From Streptomyces sp. GS7 (GTDB lineage Bacteria > Actinomycetota > Actinomycetes > Streptomycetales > Streptomycetaceae), in the NCBI RefSeq assembly GCF_009834125.1, contig NZ_CP047146.1:372001-436000 (forward strand): 64,000 bases of DNA. The letters are read 5' to 3'. Shown here one piece after another: positions 8,721 to 17,554 of the stretch. Position numbers and translations under genes: made by a program. The notes under the pieces were generated by a model, which was not told where the DNA came from, did no database searches, and was given only the letters and a program-made list of their open reading frames with translations. The stretch's first letter is position 1. The number at the start of each line of letters is the position of its first letter.

Positions 8721-9509
8721 TCAACTGGTGCGGTGGACCTTGGTGTTGGACGCCTGGGCGCGCGGGCGGACCACCAGGAGGTCGATGTTGACGTGCGGTG
8801 GGCGGGTGATCGCCCAGGCGACGGTGTCGGCGACGTCCTCCGCGCTGAGCGGCTCGGCCACACCCTCGTAGACCTTCGCGGCCTTGGCGTTGTCGCCGCG
8901 GAACCGGGTGCTGGCGAACTCCTCCGTCTTGACCATCCCGGGCGCGACCTCGATGACGCGTACCGGCTGGCCGCACAGCTCCAGCCGGAGCGTCTCGGCG
9001 ATGACATGGGCGCCGTGCTTGGCGGCGACATATCCGCCGCCGCCTTCGTACGTGCCGTGCCCGGCGGTGGAGGAGAGGACGACCACGGTGCCCTCGCCCG
9101 ACGCGGTCAGCGCGGGAAGCAGCGCCTGCGTCATGTGGAGGACGCCGAGCACGTTGACCTCGTACATCGCGCGCCAGTCGGCGGGGTCGCCGGTGGCGAC
9201 CGGCTCGGCGCCGAGCGCGCCGCCGGCGTTGTTGACCAGCACGTCGATGGAGGGGAAACGGTCGAGCGAGTGGGCGAAGGCGTCGACGGCGGCCCGGTCG
9301 GTCACGTCGAGCGCGTACGCCTCGGCATGCGGCAGCTCGGCGGCGAGTGCCTCGATGCGGTCCTTTCGGCGGGCGGTGAGCACGACGCGGTAGCCGGCGG
9401 CGGCCAGGGCCCGTGCGGTCGCGGCGCCGATGCCGCTGCTCGCTCCGGTGACGACGGCGGTACGGACGTCGGCGGTGTCGGCGTTGGCAGCTGCGGCCTC
9501 GGCGGTCAT
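8721..9509 (-). CDS. Short-chain dehydrogenase/reductase
   Basis: A 262-residue NAD(P)-dependent oxidoreductase. The cofactor motif is TGASSGIG (near residue 20), followed by NNAG (about residue 92), the catalytic Ser in VVLSST and the YVAAK (YxxxK) pair. Lys or Arg after the second strand (LTARRKD) suggests NADP(H). The start has AAGGGAG upstream. Closest in style to the clan of YdfG/serine-3-dehydrogenase-like SDRs; the substrate is not predictable. Single gene. Confidence 0.88.
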   Translation of the reverse strand: MTAEAAAANADTADVRTAVVTGASSGIGAATARALAAAGYRVVLTARRKDRIEALAAELPHAEAYALDVTDRAAVDAFAHSLDRFPSIDVLVNNAGGALGAEPVATGDPADWRAMYEVNVLGVLHMTQALLPALTASGEGTVVVLSSTAGHGTYEGGGGYVAAKHGAHVIAETLRLELCGQPVRVIEVAPGMVKTEEFASTRFRGDNAKAAKVYEGVAEPLSAEDVADTVAWAITRPPHVNIDLLVVRPRAQASNTKVHRTS

Positions 9510-9858
9510 GACGCTCTCCCTTGCGGACGGTGCGGGGTGGTGCGCGAGTGGTACGCGGTGGCGCTGACGCTGGTGCTGTTACGTCGTGGCGCGGCCGGCA
9601 CGGGCGGTGCGGTCGGCATGAGCGGTGTGGCTCATGCGTCTCAGGTGGCTCGTGTGGCTGGTGCTTCGTGTGTGGCCAGGATATGCAGTGGCGGACGGGC
9701 TGTTGACGGGGACCGGTGGGGGGTGGTGCGCGGCCGGGGGAGTGGGACGGGGGTGTGCGGGGGCGCTCGGCCGCGTCCCAGCGGTGCCGGGCCAGGCCCT
9801 GAGCCATGGGACGGGCTTTGCCCACCGGCAGGCACTGACCCATCGGATGGGTCCCGGC
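9510..9858. other. Intergenic stretch, no gene seen
   Basis: About 350 bp of G/T-rich sequence on the plus strand between two minus-strand genes. I see no ORF with codon use like its neighbours. It must contain the SDR promoter near 9510-9600. Confidence 0.4.
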
Positions 9859-10194
9859 TCAGCGCCCCCGCGGCGCGTACATGATCACGGCCATGCCGGC
9901 GAGGCAGATCAGCGCCCCGATGACGTCCCACCGGTCGGGGCGGTAGCCGTCCGCGACCATGCCCCAGGCCAGCGATCCGGCGACGAACACCCCTCCGTAC
10001 GCGGCGAGGATGCGGCCGAAATGCGCGTCCGTCTGGAGCGTGGCCACGAAGCCGTACACCCCGAGGGCGATCACTCCCGCTCCGATCCACGCCCAGCCCT
10101 TGTGCTCCCGCACCCCCTGCCAGACGAGCCAGGCACCGCCGATCTCGAAGAGCGCGGCGACGACGAACAGGGCTGCGGAACGGGCGATGAGCAT
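9859..10194 (-). CDS. YnfA family small membrane protein
   Basis: A 111-residue protein with four hydrophobic segments. It contains the family motifs [18 protein letters not shown] near the N-terminus and [24 protein letters not shown] in the third helix region. YnfA proteins resemble small multidrug-resistance transporters, and an efflux role has been reported for enterobacterial members. The reading frame stays open upstream, but homology begins at the ATG at 10194 ([10 protein letters not shown]). The Shine-Dalgarno is poor. Confidence 0.85.
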   Translation of the reverse strand: MLIARSAALFVVAALFEIGGAWLVWQGVREHKGWAWIGAGVIALGVYGFVATLQTDAHFGRILAAYGGVFVAGSLAWGMVADGYRPDRWDVIGALICLAGMAVIMYAPRGR

Positions 10195-10331
10195 GGGACT
10201 CAGCGTAGGGAAAGCAGCGCTTGGGGCCGGGACGGGGGCACGGACCGTCCGCCGGGCGCCGACCGGCCCCGGTGCCCGGTGGGCCTGGCGGCACCGGTCG
10301 GCGCGGTCGCCGGCAGGCGGCGGTGCGGGCC

Positions 10332-11975
10332 TCAGCCGAGAGGCTCCGGCTGTATTCGCGCGGCGGGGCGCACCGCGTCCGCCGGAGCGGGGCCGGCCGG
10401 CGCGCCGGTCCAGCGGGCGAGGGCGGTATGGAGCGACGCGGCACGCTCGGCGGGGGCGGTGGCGTCGGTGGCCCAGGCGATATAGCCGTCGGGGCGCACC
10501 AGCAGGGCGGTGCGGCGGTCGCTCCGCCAGGAGGCGGTGACGACCCGGTCGCCGGGGGGAACGGGGCCGGTGCCCGCGTCCGCCGCGACTGCCAGAGCTT
10601 CGTCCGCGGGAGTGATAAGGACGAACGCGCCCTGGCGGAGCAGCTCGTAGAGGCGGCTGCCGCCGGCCAGTTGGACGTCCGGGGCCCGGCGGCCGGCGAG
10701 CGCGTGCGCGCCGCGCTCGGCCCGATAGGCGACATCGATGCCGGAGACATTGCCGATCGCGCGGCGGGACAGCGGCGGCAGGCGGTTGATGAGCTGAGCG
10801 GCGAGCCCGCGGGCGGCCCGTCCCGCCGCGGACTGCACCAGCGCGAGGCGGATGATCGCGCCGCTGCTGCGCAGCACCTGCGTGCCGACCGGATGGCGCT
10901 CGGCCTGATAGCTGTCCAGCAGGCTGTCGGGGGAGTGGCCCTTCAGCACCGCCGTCAGCTTCCAGCTGAGGTTGGCCGCGTCCTGAAGGCCGACGTTCAT
11001 CCCCTGGCCGCCGGCCGGGGAGTGGATGTGTGCGGCGTCGCCGGCGAGGAAGACCCGGCCGACGCGGTAGGCGGGAGCCTGGCGCTCGTCGCTGCGGAAG
11101 CGCGAGACCCAACGGGCCTCGTGCATACCGAAGTCGGTGCCGAAGGCGAGGCGGGTGACCTCGCGGACCTCGGCGAGATCCACGGGGGCGTCGTCGTCCT
11201 GCTGGGCACGGCGGTTCCAGCCGATGGCGCGGTACCAGCCGTCGCCGAACGAGCCGATCAGGCCGAAGGCGTCACGGGTGGCGTTGATGGAGAAGGCGGA
11301 GTCGGGCTCCTGGGCCAGCCGCACATCGGCGAGCACCACGGAGCGGATCACCGCCTTGCCGGGGAAGGGCAGGCCGATGGCCTCCCGGACGGTGCTGCGC
11401 CCGCCGTCGGTGCCGACCGCATAGCAGGCCCGGGAGCTGCCGATGCCCTCCGCCGTGCGGAACCGCACCGTCACCCCGGACGCGTCCTGGTCGAGGCCCA
11501 GCACCTCGGACCCGTATTGGAAGGTGACGCCGGCCTGCCGGGCGCGCCGCTCCAGCAGCCGCTCCACCTCGTACTGCGGGGTGATCAGAACGAAGGGGAA
11601 GCGGGACGGGAGGCGGCCCGGGGCGAGCACCGCGTCACCGAACATCTGAAGGCCGGTGAGCCGGTGGCCGCCGGCGACCAGCTCATCGGCGAGTCCGCGG
11701 GCGTCCAGCTGCTCCAGTGAGCGGGCGTGCACGGCGAGGGCGCGGCTGAGATTGCTGGTGGTGTCGTCGCGGCGCTCCAGGAGCGTGACGTCGAGGCCGG
11801 CCTCGGCGAGGTCTCCGGCGAGCAGCAGTCCCGTCGGGCCCGCGCCGACGACGAGGACATCCGCGTCCCGGCCGTCGGCGGCGGCGCCCGCGCGGCGTGT
11901 GGTCGCCGCCGCGGTGCCGGTGTCGCTGCTGCGGTGGGTGCTGCGGTCTGCGGGCTTGCGGTTGAGGGCATCCAT
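10332..11975 (-). CDS. FAD-dependent aromatic monooxygenase (group A)
   Basis: A 547-residue flavoprotein of the PheA/TfdB/rifampicin-monooxygenase type that would hydroxylate an aromatic compound using NAD(P)H and O2. The FAD motif is [13 protein letters not shown] (about residue 40), after an unusual 35-residue Ala/Thr/Arg-rich N-terminal extension. The second FAD motif is [18 protein letters not shown]-terminal thioredoxin-like domain fits the length. The ATG at 11975 has GGAGG 7 bp upstream. It is divergent from a TetR gene, with operator-like repeats between them, so it is probably induced by a ligand of that repressor. Detoxification or antibiotic modification is plausible but not proven. 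Confidence 0.88.
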   Translation of the reverse strand: MDALNRKPADRSTHRSSDTGTAAATTRRAGAAADGRDADVLVVGAGPTGLLLAGDLAEAGLDVTLLERRDDTTSNLSRALAVHARSLEQLDARGLADELVAGGHRLTGLQMFGDAVLAPGRLPSRFPFVLITPQYEVERLLERRARQAGVTFQYGSEVLGLDQDASGVTVRFRTAEGIGSSRACYAVGTDGGRSTVREAIGLPFPGKAVIRSVVLADVRLAQEPDSAFSINATRDAFGLIGSFGDGWYRAIGWNRRAQQDDDAPVDLAEVREVTRLAFGTDFGMHEARWVSRFRSDERQAPAYRVGRVFLAGDAAHIHSPAGGQGMNVGLQDAANLSWKLTAVLKGHSPDSLLDSYQAERHPVGTQVLRSSGAIIRLALVQSAAGRAARGLAAQLINRLPPLSRRAIGNVSGIDVAYRAERGAHALAGRRAPDVQLAGGSRLYELLRQGAFVLITPADEALAVAADAGTGPVPPGDRVVTASWRSDRRTALLVRPDGYIAWATDATAPAERAASLHTALARWTGAPAGPAPADAVRPAARIQPEPLG

Positions 11976-11989
11976 GACTGCCGCCTCCT

Positions 11990-12078
11990 TTGCCAACATG
12001 TGTTGGTCAACGCTTGTTGGCAAGCGTAGAGCGCCCACGCCTGGCATGTCAACAGTCGTTGGCCTACAGTTGTTGATA
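11990..12078. promoter_or_regulatory. Array of CAAC/GTTG operator repeats between TetR and monooxygenase
   Basis: Four dyads with CAAC...GTTG half-sites occur in 90 bp: CCAACATGTGTTGG (11993-12006, a perfect palindrome), TCAACGCTTGTTGG (12007-12020), TCAACAGTCGTTGG (12049-12062) and a weaker CTACAGTTGTTG (12064-12075). The outer arms TTGCCAACA and TGTTGGCAA (11990-12023) are also complementary. This is the expected pattern for binding of the adjacent TetR protein. Confidence 0.7.
12023..12052 (-). promoter_or_regulatory. Predicted promoter of the monooxygenase gene
   Basis: On the minus strand a perfect -35 TTGACA (12052-12047) is followed after 18 bp by TACGCT (12028-12023). One operator dyad overlaps the -35, and two more lie just downstream of the expected start, a layout that fits repression by the divergent TetR protein. 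Confidence 0.6.
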
Positions 12079-12734
12079 TGCCTGAAAACACCCCCTCCGG
12101 CAGGCCCGCGATCACCCCCGACGTGGACCTCGACCCGCCCCCCGTCGCCGCCTCGGCCCCCGACGCCGGGCGGCATCCGCGCCCGCGTCGCTCCGCGGCC
12201 ACCCGCGCCGCGATCCTCGCCGCCGCCCGCGACCGCTTCGCCGCCGACGGCTATGAGCGCGCCACGATCCGCGCCATCGCGCGGGACGCCGGCATCGATC
12301 CGTCGATGGTGATGCGCTACTACGGCAACAAGGAGGGCCTCTTCGCCGCCGCCTCGGAGATCGATCTGCGCGCCCCGGACCTCATGGCGGTGCCGCCCGA
12401 GGAGCGGGCCGCCCGGCTCGTGCGCCACTTCATCGAACTCTGGGAGAGCGACGAGACGCTGACCGGGATGATGCGCGTCGGCGTCACGAATGAGGCGGGC
12501 GCGGAGCGCATGCGGCAGGTCTTCGCCGAGCAGGTGCGACCGCTGCTCGACGCGGTCTGCACGGTGCCGGAGGAGGCGCCGGCCCGCGCCGCCCTGATCG
12601 GGTCGCAGATCCTGGGCATGGCGCTGTGCCGCTATGTCCTGCACGTCCCGCCGGCCGTCGACTTCAGCCATGACGAACTCGTCGCCTGGCTGGCTCCCAC
12701 GATCCAGCGCTACCTCACCGCCGAGACCCCCTGA
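12078..12734 (+). CDS. TetR family repressor
   Basis: A 218-residue regulator. An N-terminal Pro/Ala-rich tail of about 40 residues precedes the HTH domain (AAILAAARDRFAADGYERATIRAIARDAGIDPS and VMRYYGNKEGLF, about residues 50-98). The C-terminal half is the variable ligand-binding domain. The ATG at 12078 has no Shine-Dalgarno, and TACAGT lies 8 bp upstream, so the mRNA may be leaderless. One operator dyad is almost at the start codon, which predicts autoregulation. It very likely controls the divergent monooxygenase. Confidence 0.88.
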   Translation: MPENTPSGRPAITPDVDLDPPPVAASAPDAGRHPRPRRSAATRAAILAAARDRFAADGYERATIRAIARDAGIDPSMVMRYYGNKEGLFAAASEIDLRAPDLMAVPPEERAARLVRHFIELWESDETLTGMMRVGVTNEAGAERMRQVFAEQVRPLLDAVCTVPEEAPARAALIGSQILGMALCRYVLHVPPAVDFSHDELVAWLAPTIQRYLTAETP

Positions 12735-12789
12735 CAGTCCGCCAGGGACGGAGCGGGCGATCCCGGCGGGCGGATTCCGGCACCGACCT

Positions 12790-12864
12790 CAGCAGCCGGC
12801 CCCGCCGCCGACCTCAGCAGCCGGCCCCGCCGCCGACCTCAGCAGCCGGCCCCGCCGCCGGCCT
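12790..12864. repeat. 25-bp tandem repeat, three copies
   Basis: Three head-to-tail copies of a 25-bp unit (starting CAGCAGCCGGCC, ending GCCGACCT; third copy with one change) at 12790, 12815 and 12840. Decayed copies continue to about 12925. They fill the space between the convergent TetR and MazG-like genes. Confidence 0.85.
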
Positions 12865-12931
12865 CAGGAGCCGGCTCCCTCGGCCGATCTCGGGAGCCGG
12901 TCCTCTCCTCCGCCGATCCCGGGAACCGGTC

Positions 12932-13453
12932 TCAGGCCGGGGTCGCGGGCCCCGGCACCCGCCCCGCGACCCGCGTCAGATTCGCCTCGAACACCCGCCG
13001 CGCGTCGGGCGTCAGCGTGCGCAGGGCCACCATCGCCGTGACGATGACATCGCACAGCTCGCTGTGGACGTCGTCCCAGGTGTGGCTGTGCCCCTTGCGC
13101 GGGTTCTGGCCGACGGCCCCGATGACCGCCTGGGCGACCTCGCCCGCCTCCTCGGACAGCTTCAGGATCCGCAGCAGCCGCTCCTGCTCCGGCGGCAGTG
13201 GACTTTCCCGGTCGAGCCAGCGCACGAGCCCGTCGACGGTCTCCCAGAGCGCGGCCCCGTCGAGGGCGCCGGAAGCGCCGGCGGCGGCCGCGGCATCGGG
13301 AACGACGGAACCGGCGACTCCGGACGACCCGGGACCGGCAACCCCGGACGCGCCGGAAGCGACGGATCCCGACAGGCCGGAACCGGAAGCTCCGGACGAC
13401 CGGGAACGTGAGGCCCCGGACGACCCGGAACCGGAAGGAGCGGCAGCAGACAT
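12932..13453 (-). CDS. MazG-like nucleotide pyrophosphohydrolase family protein
   Basis: A 173-residue protein. The last 110 residues match the MazG-like fold: the helical metal-binding pattern LSEEAGEVAQAVIG (EExxE) followed by the second acidic motif ELCDVIVTAM (ExxD). Such enzymes hydrolyse NTPs or dNTPs to the monophosphate and pyrophosphate, often for housecleaning. The first 60 residues are a low-complexity Ser/Gly/Ala/Val tail with SG repeats, which may be partly non-native. Start choice (ATG at 13453) is uncertain for that reason; a shorter protein starting near the helical core is possible. Confidence 0.75.
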   Translation of the reverse strand: MSAAAPSGSGSSGASRSRSSGASGSGLSGSVASGASGVAGPGSSGVAGSVVPDAAAAAGASGALDGAALWETVDGLVRWLDRESPLPPEQERLLRILKLSEEAGEVAQAVIGAVGQNPRKGHSHTWDDVHSELCDVIVTAMVALRTLTPDARRVFEANLTRVAGRVPGPATPA

Positions 13454-13589
13454 GGCCCGATTCTGCCGCCCGTTCCCCGTTCCGCACGCCCCTCGCCCCT
13501 AGGGTGAGGCGACGACCAGCGCTGCCGGAACGGGTGAGGCGAGGACCGGCGGCGCCGGAACGGCGGACGAGTGGGAGGCGGCCGGGCCG

Positions 13590-14189
13590 ATGGACGAGCA
13601 CCCCGCGATGCCCCGGGAGCGGTTCCCCCGGGAACTGATCGAGTTCTACGGGCTGACGCCGCTGCCCCGCGAGGGCGGCTGGTACCGGCGTACGTGGGTC
13701 GGACCCCAACGGCCCGACGGACGGCCCGAGGGGACGGCGATCGTCATGCTGCTGACCGCCGAGCCGGGCGTCTTCTCGGCGCTGCACCGACTGCCGGCCG
13801 ACGAGATCTGGCACTTCTACCGGGGCGACCCGCTCGCTCTGCTCCTGCTGTCCGAGGCCGACCGTACGACCGCCGTGGACGCCGCTGTCGCCCATTCCGA
13901 TGCCGATGCCAACGCCGGCAGCGGGGGCGGCGGGGGCGGCGGTGCCCGAGCCGTGGCCCGTACGGTCGTCCTCGGACCGGACGTGCTCGGCGGCCAGCAC
14001 GTGCAGTTCACGGTCCCGGCGGGCACCTGGATGGCGGCCGAGGTCGCCGCGGGCGGCGCCTGGACGCTCTTCGGCTGCACCATGGCGCCCGGCTTCACCG
14101 TCGAGGACTACGAGCACGGGGACGCGGGGCGGCTGGCCGCGCGGTTCCCCCGGGAGACGGCCCGGATCGGGGCGCTGAGCCGACCGTGA
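13590..14189 (+). CDS. DUF985 cupin family protein
   Basis: A 199-residue member of the DUF985 cupin-like family. Motifs: LIEFYGLTPLPREGGWYRRTW at the N-terminus, FSALHRLPADEIWHFYRGDPL (cupin strand with His residues) and the C-terminal MAPGFTVEDYEHGD. Homologues are mostly uncharacterised single-domain cupins. A Gly-rich run (residues 112-118) interrupts the family middle part. The ATG has GGGAGG about 11 bp upstream. Its stop overlaps the start of the following SDR gene by 4 bp, so the two are probably co-translated. Confidence 0.82.
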   Translation: MDEHPAMPRERFPRELIEFYGLTPLPREGGWYRRTWVGPQRPDGRPEGTAIVMLLTAEPGVFSALHRLPADEIWHFYRGDPLALLLLSEADRTTAVDAAVAHSDADANAGSGGGGGGGARAVARTVVLGPDVLGGQHVQFTVPAGTWMAAEVAAGGAWTLFGCTMAPGFTVEDYEHGDAGRLAARFPRETARIGALSRP

Positions 14190-15055
14190 CGGAGTCGACC
14201 GTGACAGAGCCGACGGCCCCTGGTCGGCCGAACGCCGGGGGAGAGGCGGCTGCCCCCGAACTCCCCGATCCTCGTGATCTCCCCGACCTTCGTCATCTCC
14301 CCGACCTGGCCGGGCAGGTCGTGCTCGTCACCGGGGCCGCGGGCGGTATCGGGCGGGGGATCGCGCTGCGGTTCGCGGCTGCGGGCGCGGACGTCGTGGT
14401 GCATTACAGGACGGGCGACGAGGCCGCGCTGGCGCTGGTCGAGGGGATCGAGCGGGCCGGCGGGCGCGCGCTGGCGCTGGGGGCCGACCTGGCCGTGGAG
14501 GAGGAGTGCCACCGGCTGGTCACGGAGGCGGCCGGGTGGCGGGGGCGGCTGACCGGGCTGGTGAACAATGCCGGGGTGCAGCCCACGCAGGAGCTGGCGG
14601 GGATGTCGCTGGCCGACTGGCGAGCCGTGGCGGACCCCAACGTGCACAGCGTGTTCGCCTGCACCCAGGCCGCCGCGGCGGTGATGCGCGCGGGCGGCGG
14701 CGGTTCGGTGACCCATATCGCCTCCATCGAGGCGGACCGCCCGGCACCGCGGCATGCCCACTACTGCGCCTCGAAGGCGGCGGTGGTGATGCACGCGCGG
14801 GCGGCGGCGCTGGAGTACGGGCCGTACGGGATCCGCGTCAACAGCGTCTCGCCGGGGCTGATCGCGCGGCCCGGCCTCGCCGACGACTGGCCCGAGGGGG
14901 TGCGCCGCTGGCAACAGGCCGCGCCCACCGGGCGGTTGGGGCGGCCCGAGGACGTCGGCGACGCCTGCGTCTTCCTCGCCTCGCCGATGGCCTCCTGGAT
15001 CACCGGCCATGACCTCGTCGTGGACGGCGGTGTCTCGGCCCGCCCTACGTGGTGA
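14186..15055 (+). CDS. SDR family oxidoreductase
   Basis: A 289-residue NAD(P)-dependent reductase in the FabG/glucose dehydrogenase style. A 45-residue Pro/Asp-rich N-terminal tail precedes the Rossmann motif TGAAGGIGRG. NNAG, the catalytic Ser (HIASIEAD) and YCASK follow, and the C-terminus WITGHDLVVDGGVS is typical of classical SDRs. The GTG at 14186 overlaps the TGA of the cupin gene (GTGA). A second GTG at 14201 would remove five residues. Substrate not predictable; the coupled cupin suggests a small sugar- or polyol-like pathway, but this is only context. Confidence 0.85.
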   Translation: MTESTVTEPTAPGRPNAGGEAAAPELPDPRDLPDLRHLPDLAGQVVLVTGAAGGIGRGIALRFAAAGADVVVHYRTGDEAALALVEGIERAGGRALALGADLAVEEECHRLVTEAAGWRGRLTGLVNNAGVQPTQELAGMSLADWRAVADPNVHSVFACTQAAAAVMRAGGGGSVTHIASIEADRPAPRHAHYCASKAAVVMHARAAALEYGPYGIRVNSVSPGLIARPGLADDWPEGVRRWQQAAPTGRLGRPEDVGDACVFLASPMASWITGHDLVVDGGVSARPTW

Positions 15056-15301
15056 CGCCGCCCTACGTGGTGACGCCGTCTACGCGCTGACCTGCACACC
15101 GCCCTGCGCGCCGGACGACGACGCCCGGCGCGCTCCTCCGCAGTGCCCGCCGGTCCGCGGCGCCCGACCGCTCATGCTCCGAGGAGCCCGAATGCCCGCG
15201 GGAGCCCGAAGGCCGCGGACACCGGGCCGTGCGTCAGTCCCCACCGCGTTCCCAGAGCCGCACCGCGTGCGCAGGGCCGCACGTCAGGGCCGCGCGGCGC
15301 G
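15056..15301. other. Intergenic stretch with short direct repeat
   Basis: About 250 bp between convergent genes. The SDR end region contains CCTACGTGGTGACGCCG twice in tandem (about 15044-15077). No gene is seen. Confidence 0.4.
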
Positions 15302-15739
15302 TCAGGGCCACACCAGGCAGTAAGCCTGGTGGCCCGCCTCGTGCAGCCGGTGGCTGAAGTCCTGCCACTCGTGCAGCAGCTGGTAGACGCTGAACGCGTC
15401 GCGCGGGCCGCCGCGGTCGGGGACGGTGGACCAGATGAAGGCGGCCGCGCCCACCGACTCCTCGCCGACGCCGCGCAACGGGTCGACGACGGTCATGGGG
15501 AGCTTCACGACGGCATAGTCGGGGTGGAGGACGACCAGCTCCAGCGGGGGAACCTTATGGAGCGGTATGCCCTCTATGCCGGTGAGGACCATGGCGGCCA
15601 TCGTCTCCGGCTTGATCTTGGAGAACATGCCGCCCATGCCGAGCTCGTCGCCGCCGAGTTCCTCGGGGCGCATGGAGATCGGGACGCGGGCGGCCGTGGC
15701 GCCATTGGGGGCGCCGAAGTATTTGTACGTCACCCCCAT
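15302..15739 (-). CDS. Conserved Streptomyces protein of unknown function
   Basis: A 145-residue protein that I do not assign to a named family. It starts MGVTYKYFGAPNGATAARVP at the ATG at 15739. A Met/Gly-rich stretch (GGDELGMGGMFSKIKPETM) is followed by a regular alpha/beta pattern (LELVVLHPDYAVVKLPMTVV) and ends HQAYCLVWP. There is no signal peptide or membrane segment. Codon use matches neighbours and the opposite frames make no sense, so the gene is real. The frame is open well upstream, but that part is Arg/Glu/Gly low complexity and is left out. It is divergent from hemL. Confidence 0.7.
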   Translation of the reverse strand: MGVTYKYFGAPNGATAARVPISMRPEELGGDELGMGGMFSKIKPETMAAMVLTGIEGIPLHKVPPLELVVLHPDYAVVKLPMTVVDPLRGVGEESVGAAAFIWSTVPDRGGPRDAFSVYQLLHEWQDFSHRLHEAGHQAYCLVWP

Positions 15740-16220
15740 GCGCGCGCCCCTGGTTTCCCCGCCCGTAATGCTTTCGGTGTTCTCGCGCCGGTCGTCCGTG
15801 ATGTCCTCGGTCCCCTCGCGCCGGTGACGGCCGCGCTGGGCGCGCTCGGGACCCCGGTCATTGGTTCCCTCGCCCAGTTCGCCACCGCGATGCATATCTC
15901 CACCCGACCACTCGCAGCCCCAGCCGCGCAACCCGATCATCGTCTCAGAGACCTCCCCCGTCACCGGCGCGTGAAACGCCCGGCCGCACGCCCCCGTGCG
16001 CCTCTGAGACCATTGCTTGCGTGACTTACTCGTACGACGCCCCAGTTTCGCAGACGCGCGGGGGCTGACGCCCGGTCGCGAGCGAGAGGAACGAAAAAGA
16101 AACCAAGTGGGAATCAAGTGGTGCCGGATGGTGTTCCGCGCGCCGATTCCCGCACCGCTGTCCGCCGGGCCGTGTCCGCGTGCCGCCGCCCTCCCACCGT
16201 TTATGCAGGTCAGGATCACT
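15740..16220. promoter_or_regulatory. Intergenic region upstream of hemL
   Basis: 480 bp without an established gene, holding the divergent promoters. A 15-codon open frame at 16021-16068 reads like the beginning of HemL and is listed separately. A purine-rich patch GAGCGAGAGGAACGAAAAAGAAACC (given here in parts: GAGCGAGAGG, AACGAAAAAG) lies near 16080-16105. Confidence 0.4.
16021..16068 (+). other. Short ORF echoing the first codons of hemL
   Basis: GTG-initiated reading [15 protein letters not shown] then stop. The real hemL begins [14 protein letters not shown] 200 bp downstream. Over the first 12 codons the two stretches agree at about 28 of 36 bases and share APVSQ exactly. This looks like a partial duplication of the hemL start, or a small upstream ORF. 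It is preceded by no clear ribosome-binding site. Confidence 0.5.
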
Positions 16221-17528
16221 GTGTCTTTTCCGTATGAAGCCCCTGTTTCGCAGTCGCTGTTCGACCGCGCGTCCGTCGTGACGCCCGGCGGCGTGAATTC
16301 TCCGGTGCGGGCGTTCCGGGCCGTGGGCGGTACGCCCCGGTTCATGGTGTCCGGTACCGGTCCGTACCTCACTGATGCCGATGGCCGGGAATATGTCGAC
16401 CTGGTGTGCTCGTGGGGGCCGATGATCCTCGGCCACTCGCACCCCGAAGTGATCGCCGCGGTCCAGGAGGCGGTCGCCCGCGGTACGTCCTTCGGGACGC
16501 CCGGTGCCGGCGAGGTCGAGCTGGCCGAGGAGATCGTGGCGCGGATCGCGCCGGTCGAGCAGGTGCGGCTGGTCTCCAGCGGCACCGAGGCGACCATGTC
16601 GGCGATCCGGCTGGCGCGCGGGTTCACCGGCCGGGCGAAGGTGGTCAAGTTCGCCGGCTGCTACCACGGGCACGTCGACGCGCTGCTGGCCGCGGCCGGT
16701 TCGGGCGTGGCGACCTTCGGGCTGCCGGACACCCCGGGCGTGACCGGCGCGCAGGCCGGCGACACCATCGTGCTGCCGTACAACGACATCGAGGCGGTGC
16801 GCGCCGCGTTCGCCGCGCACCCGGGCGAGATCGCCTGCGTCATCACCGAGGCGTCGCCGGGCAACATGGGTGTCGTGCCGCCGCTGCCCGGCTTCAACCA
16901 GGGGCTCGCGGACCTGTGCTCGGAGAACGGCGCGCTGTACATCTCCGACGAGGTCATGACCGGCTTCCGGGTCAGCAAGGCCGGCTGGTACGGAATTGAT
17001 GGGGTACGTCCGGATCTGATGACCTTCGGGAAGGTCATGGGCGGCGGCTTCCCGGCCGCGGCGTTCGGCGGGCGCGCCGATGTGATGGCGCATCTGGCGC
17101 CGGCCGGCCCCGTCTACCAGGCGGGCACCCTGTCCGGGAACCCGGTCGCCACCGCCGCGGGCGTCGCGCAGCTGCGGCTGCTGGACGACGCCGCGTACGA
17201 GAAGGTCGACGCGGTCTCGGCGGAGGTGCGGGGCCTGGTCACCGCGGCGCTGGCCAAGGAGGGCGTGGCCCACCGGCTCCAGGTCGCGGGGAACATGTTC
17301 TCGGTCTTCTTCGCCGATGCTGAGGTCACCGACTACGACGCGGCCAAGGCGCAGGAGTCGTTCCGCTTCACCGCCTTCTTCCACGCGATGCTGGCGCAGG
17401 GCGTCTACCTCCCGCCGTCCGCGTTCGAGTCCTGGTTCGTGTCGACCGCGCACGACGCCGCGGCCGTCGAGCGGATCGCCGCCGCGCTGCCGGCCGCCGC
17501 ACGGGCCGCGGCCGAGGCGACGGCGTGA
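16221..17528 (+). CDS. hemL: Glutamate-1-semialdehyde 2,1-aminomutase
   Basis: PLP enzyme that converts glutamate-1-semialdehyde to 5-aminolevulinate, the committed C5 step of heme and cobalamin synthesis. It shows the class III aminotransferase layout: [38 protein letters not shown], and the PLP lysine in [11 protein letters not shown] (about residue 271). Length is 435 residues, normal for GsaM. I chose the GTG at 16221 because AGGA is 5 bp upstream; the ATG at 16203 adds six residues without a ribosome-binding site. The stop overlaps a possible GTG start of the next gene, which suggests coupling. Confidence 0.95.
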   Translation: MSFPYEAPVSQSLFDRASVVTPGGVNSPVRAFRAVGGTPRFMVSGTGPYLTDADGREYVDLVCSWGPMILGHSHPEVIAAVQEAVARGTSFGTPGAGEVELAEEIVARIAPVEQVRLVSSGTEATMSAIRLARGFTGRAKVVKFAGCYHGHVDALLAAAGSGVATFGLPDTPGVTGAQAGDTIVLPYNDIEAVRAAFAAHPGEIACVITEASPGNMGVVPPLPGFNQGLADLCSENGALYISDEVMTGFRVSKAGWYGIDGVRPDLMTFGKVMGGGFPAAAFGGRADVMAHLAPAGPVYQAGTLSGNPVATAAGVAQLRLLDDAAYEKVDAVSAEVRGLVTAALAKEGVAHRLQVAGNMFSVFFADAEVTDYDAAKAQESFRFTAFFHAMLAQGVYLPPSAFESWFVSTAHDAAAVERIAAALPAAARAAAEATA

Positions 17529-17554
17529 GGGAGGCGGACCGGGAGATGGGTGAC

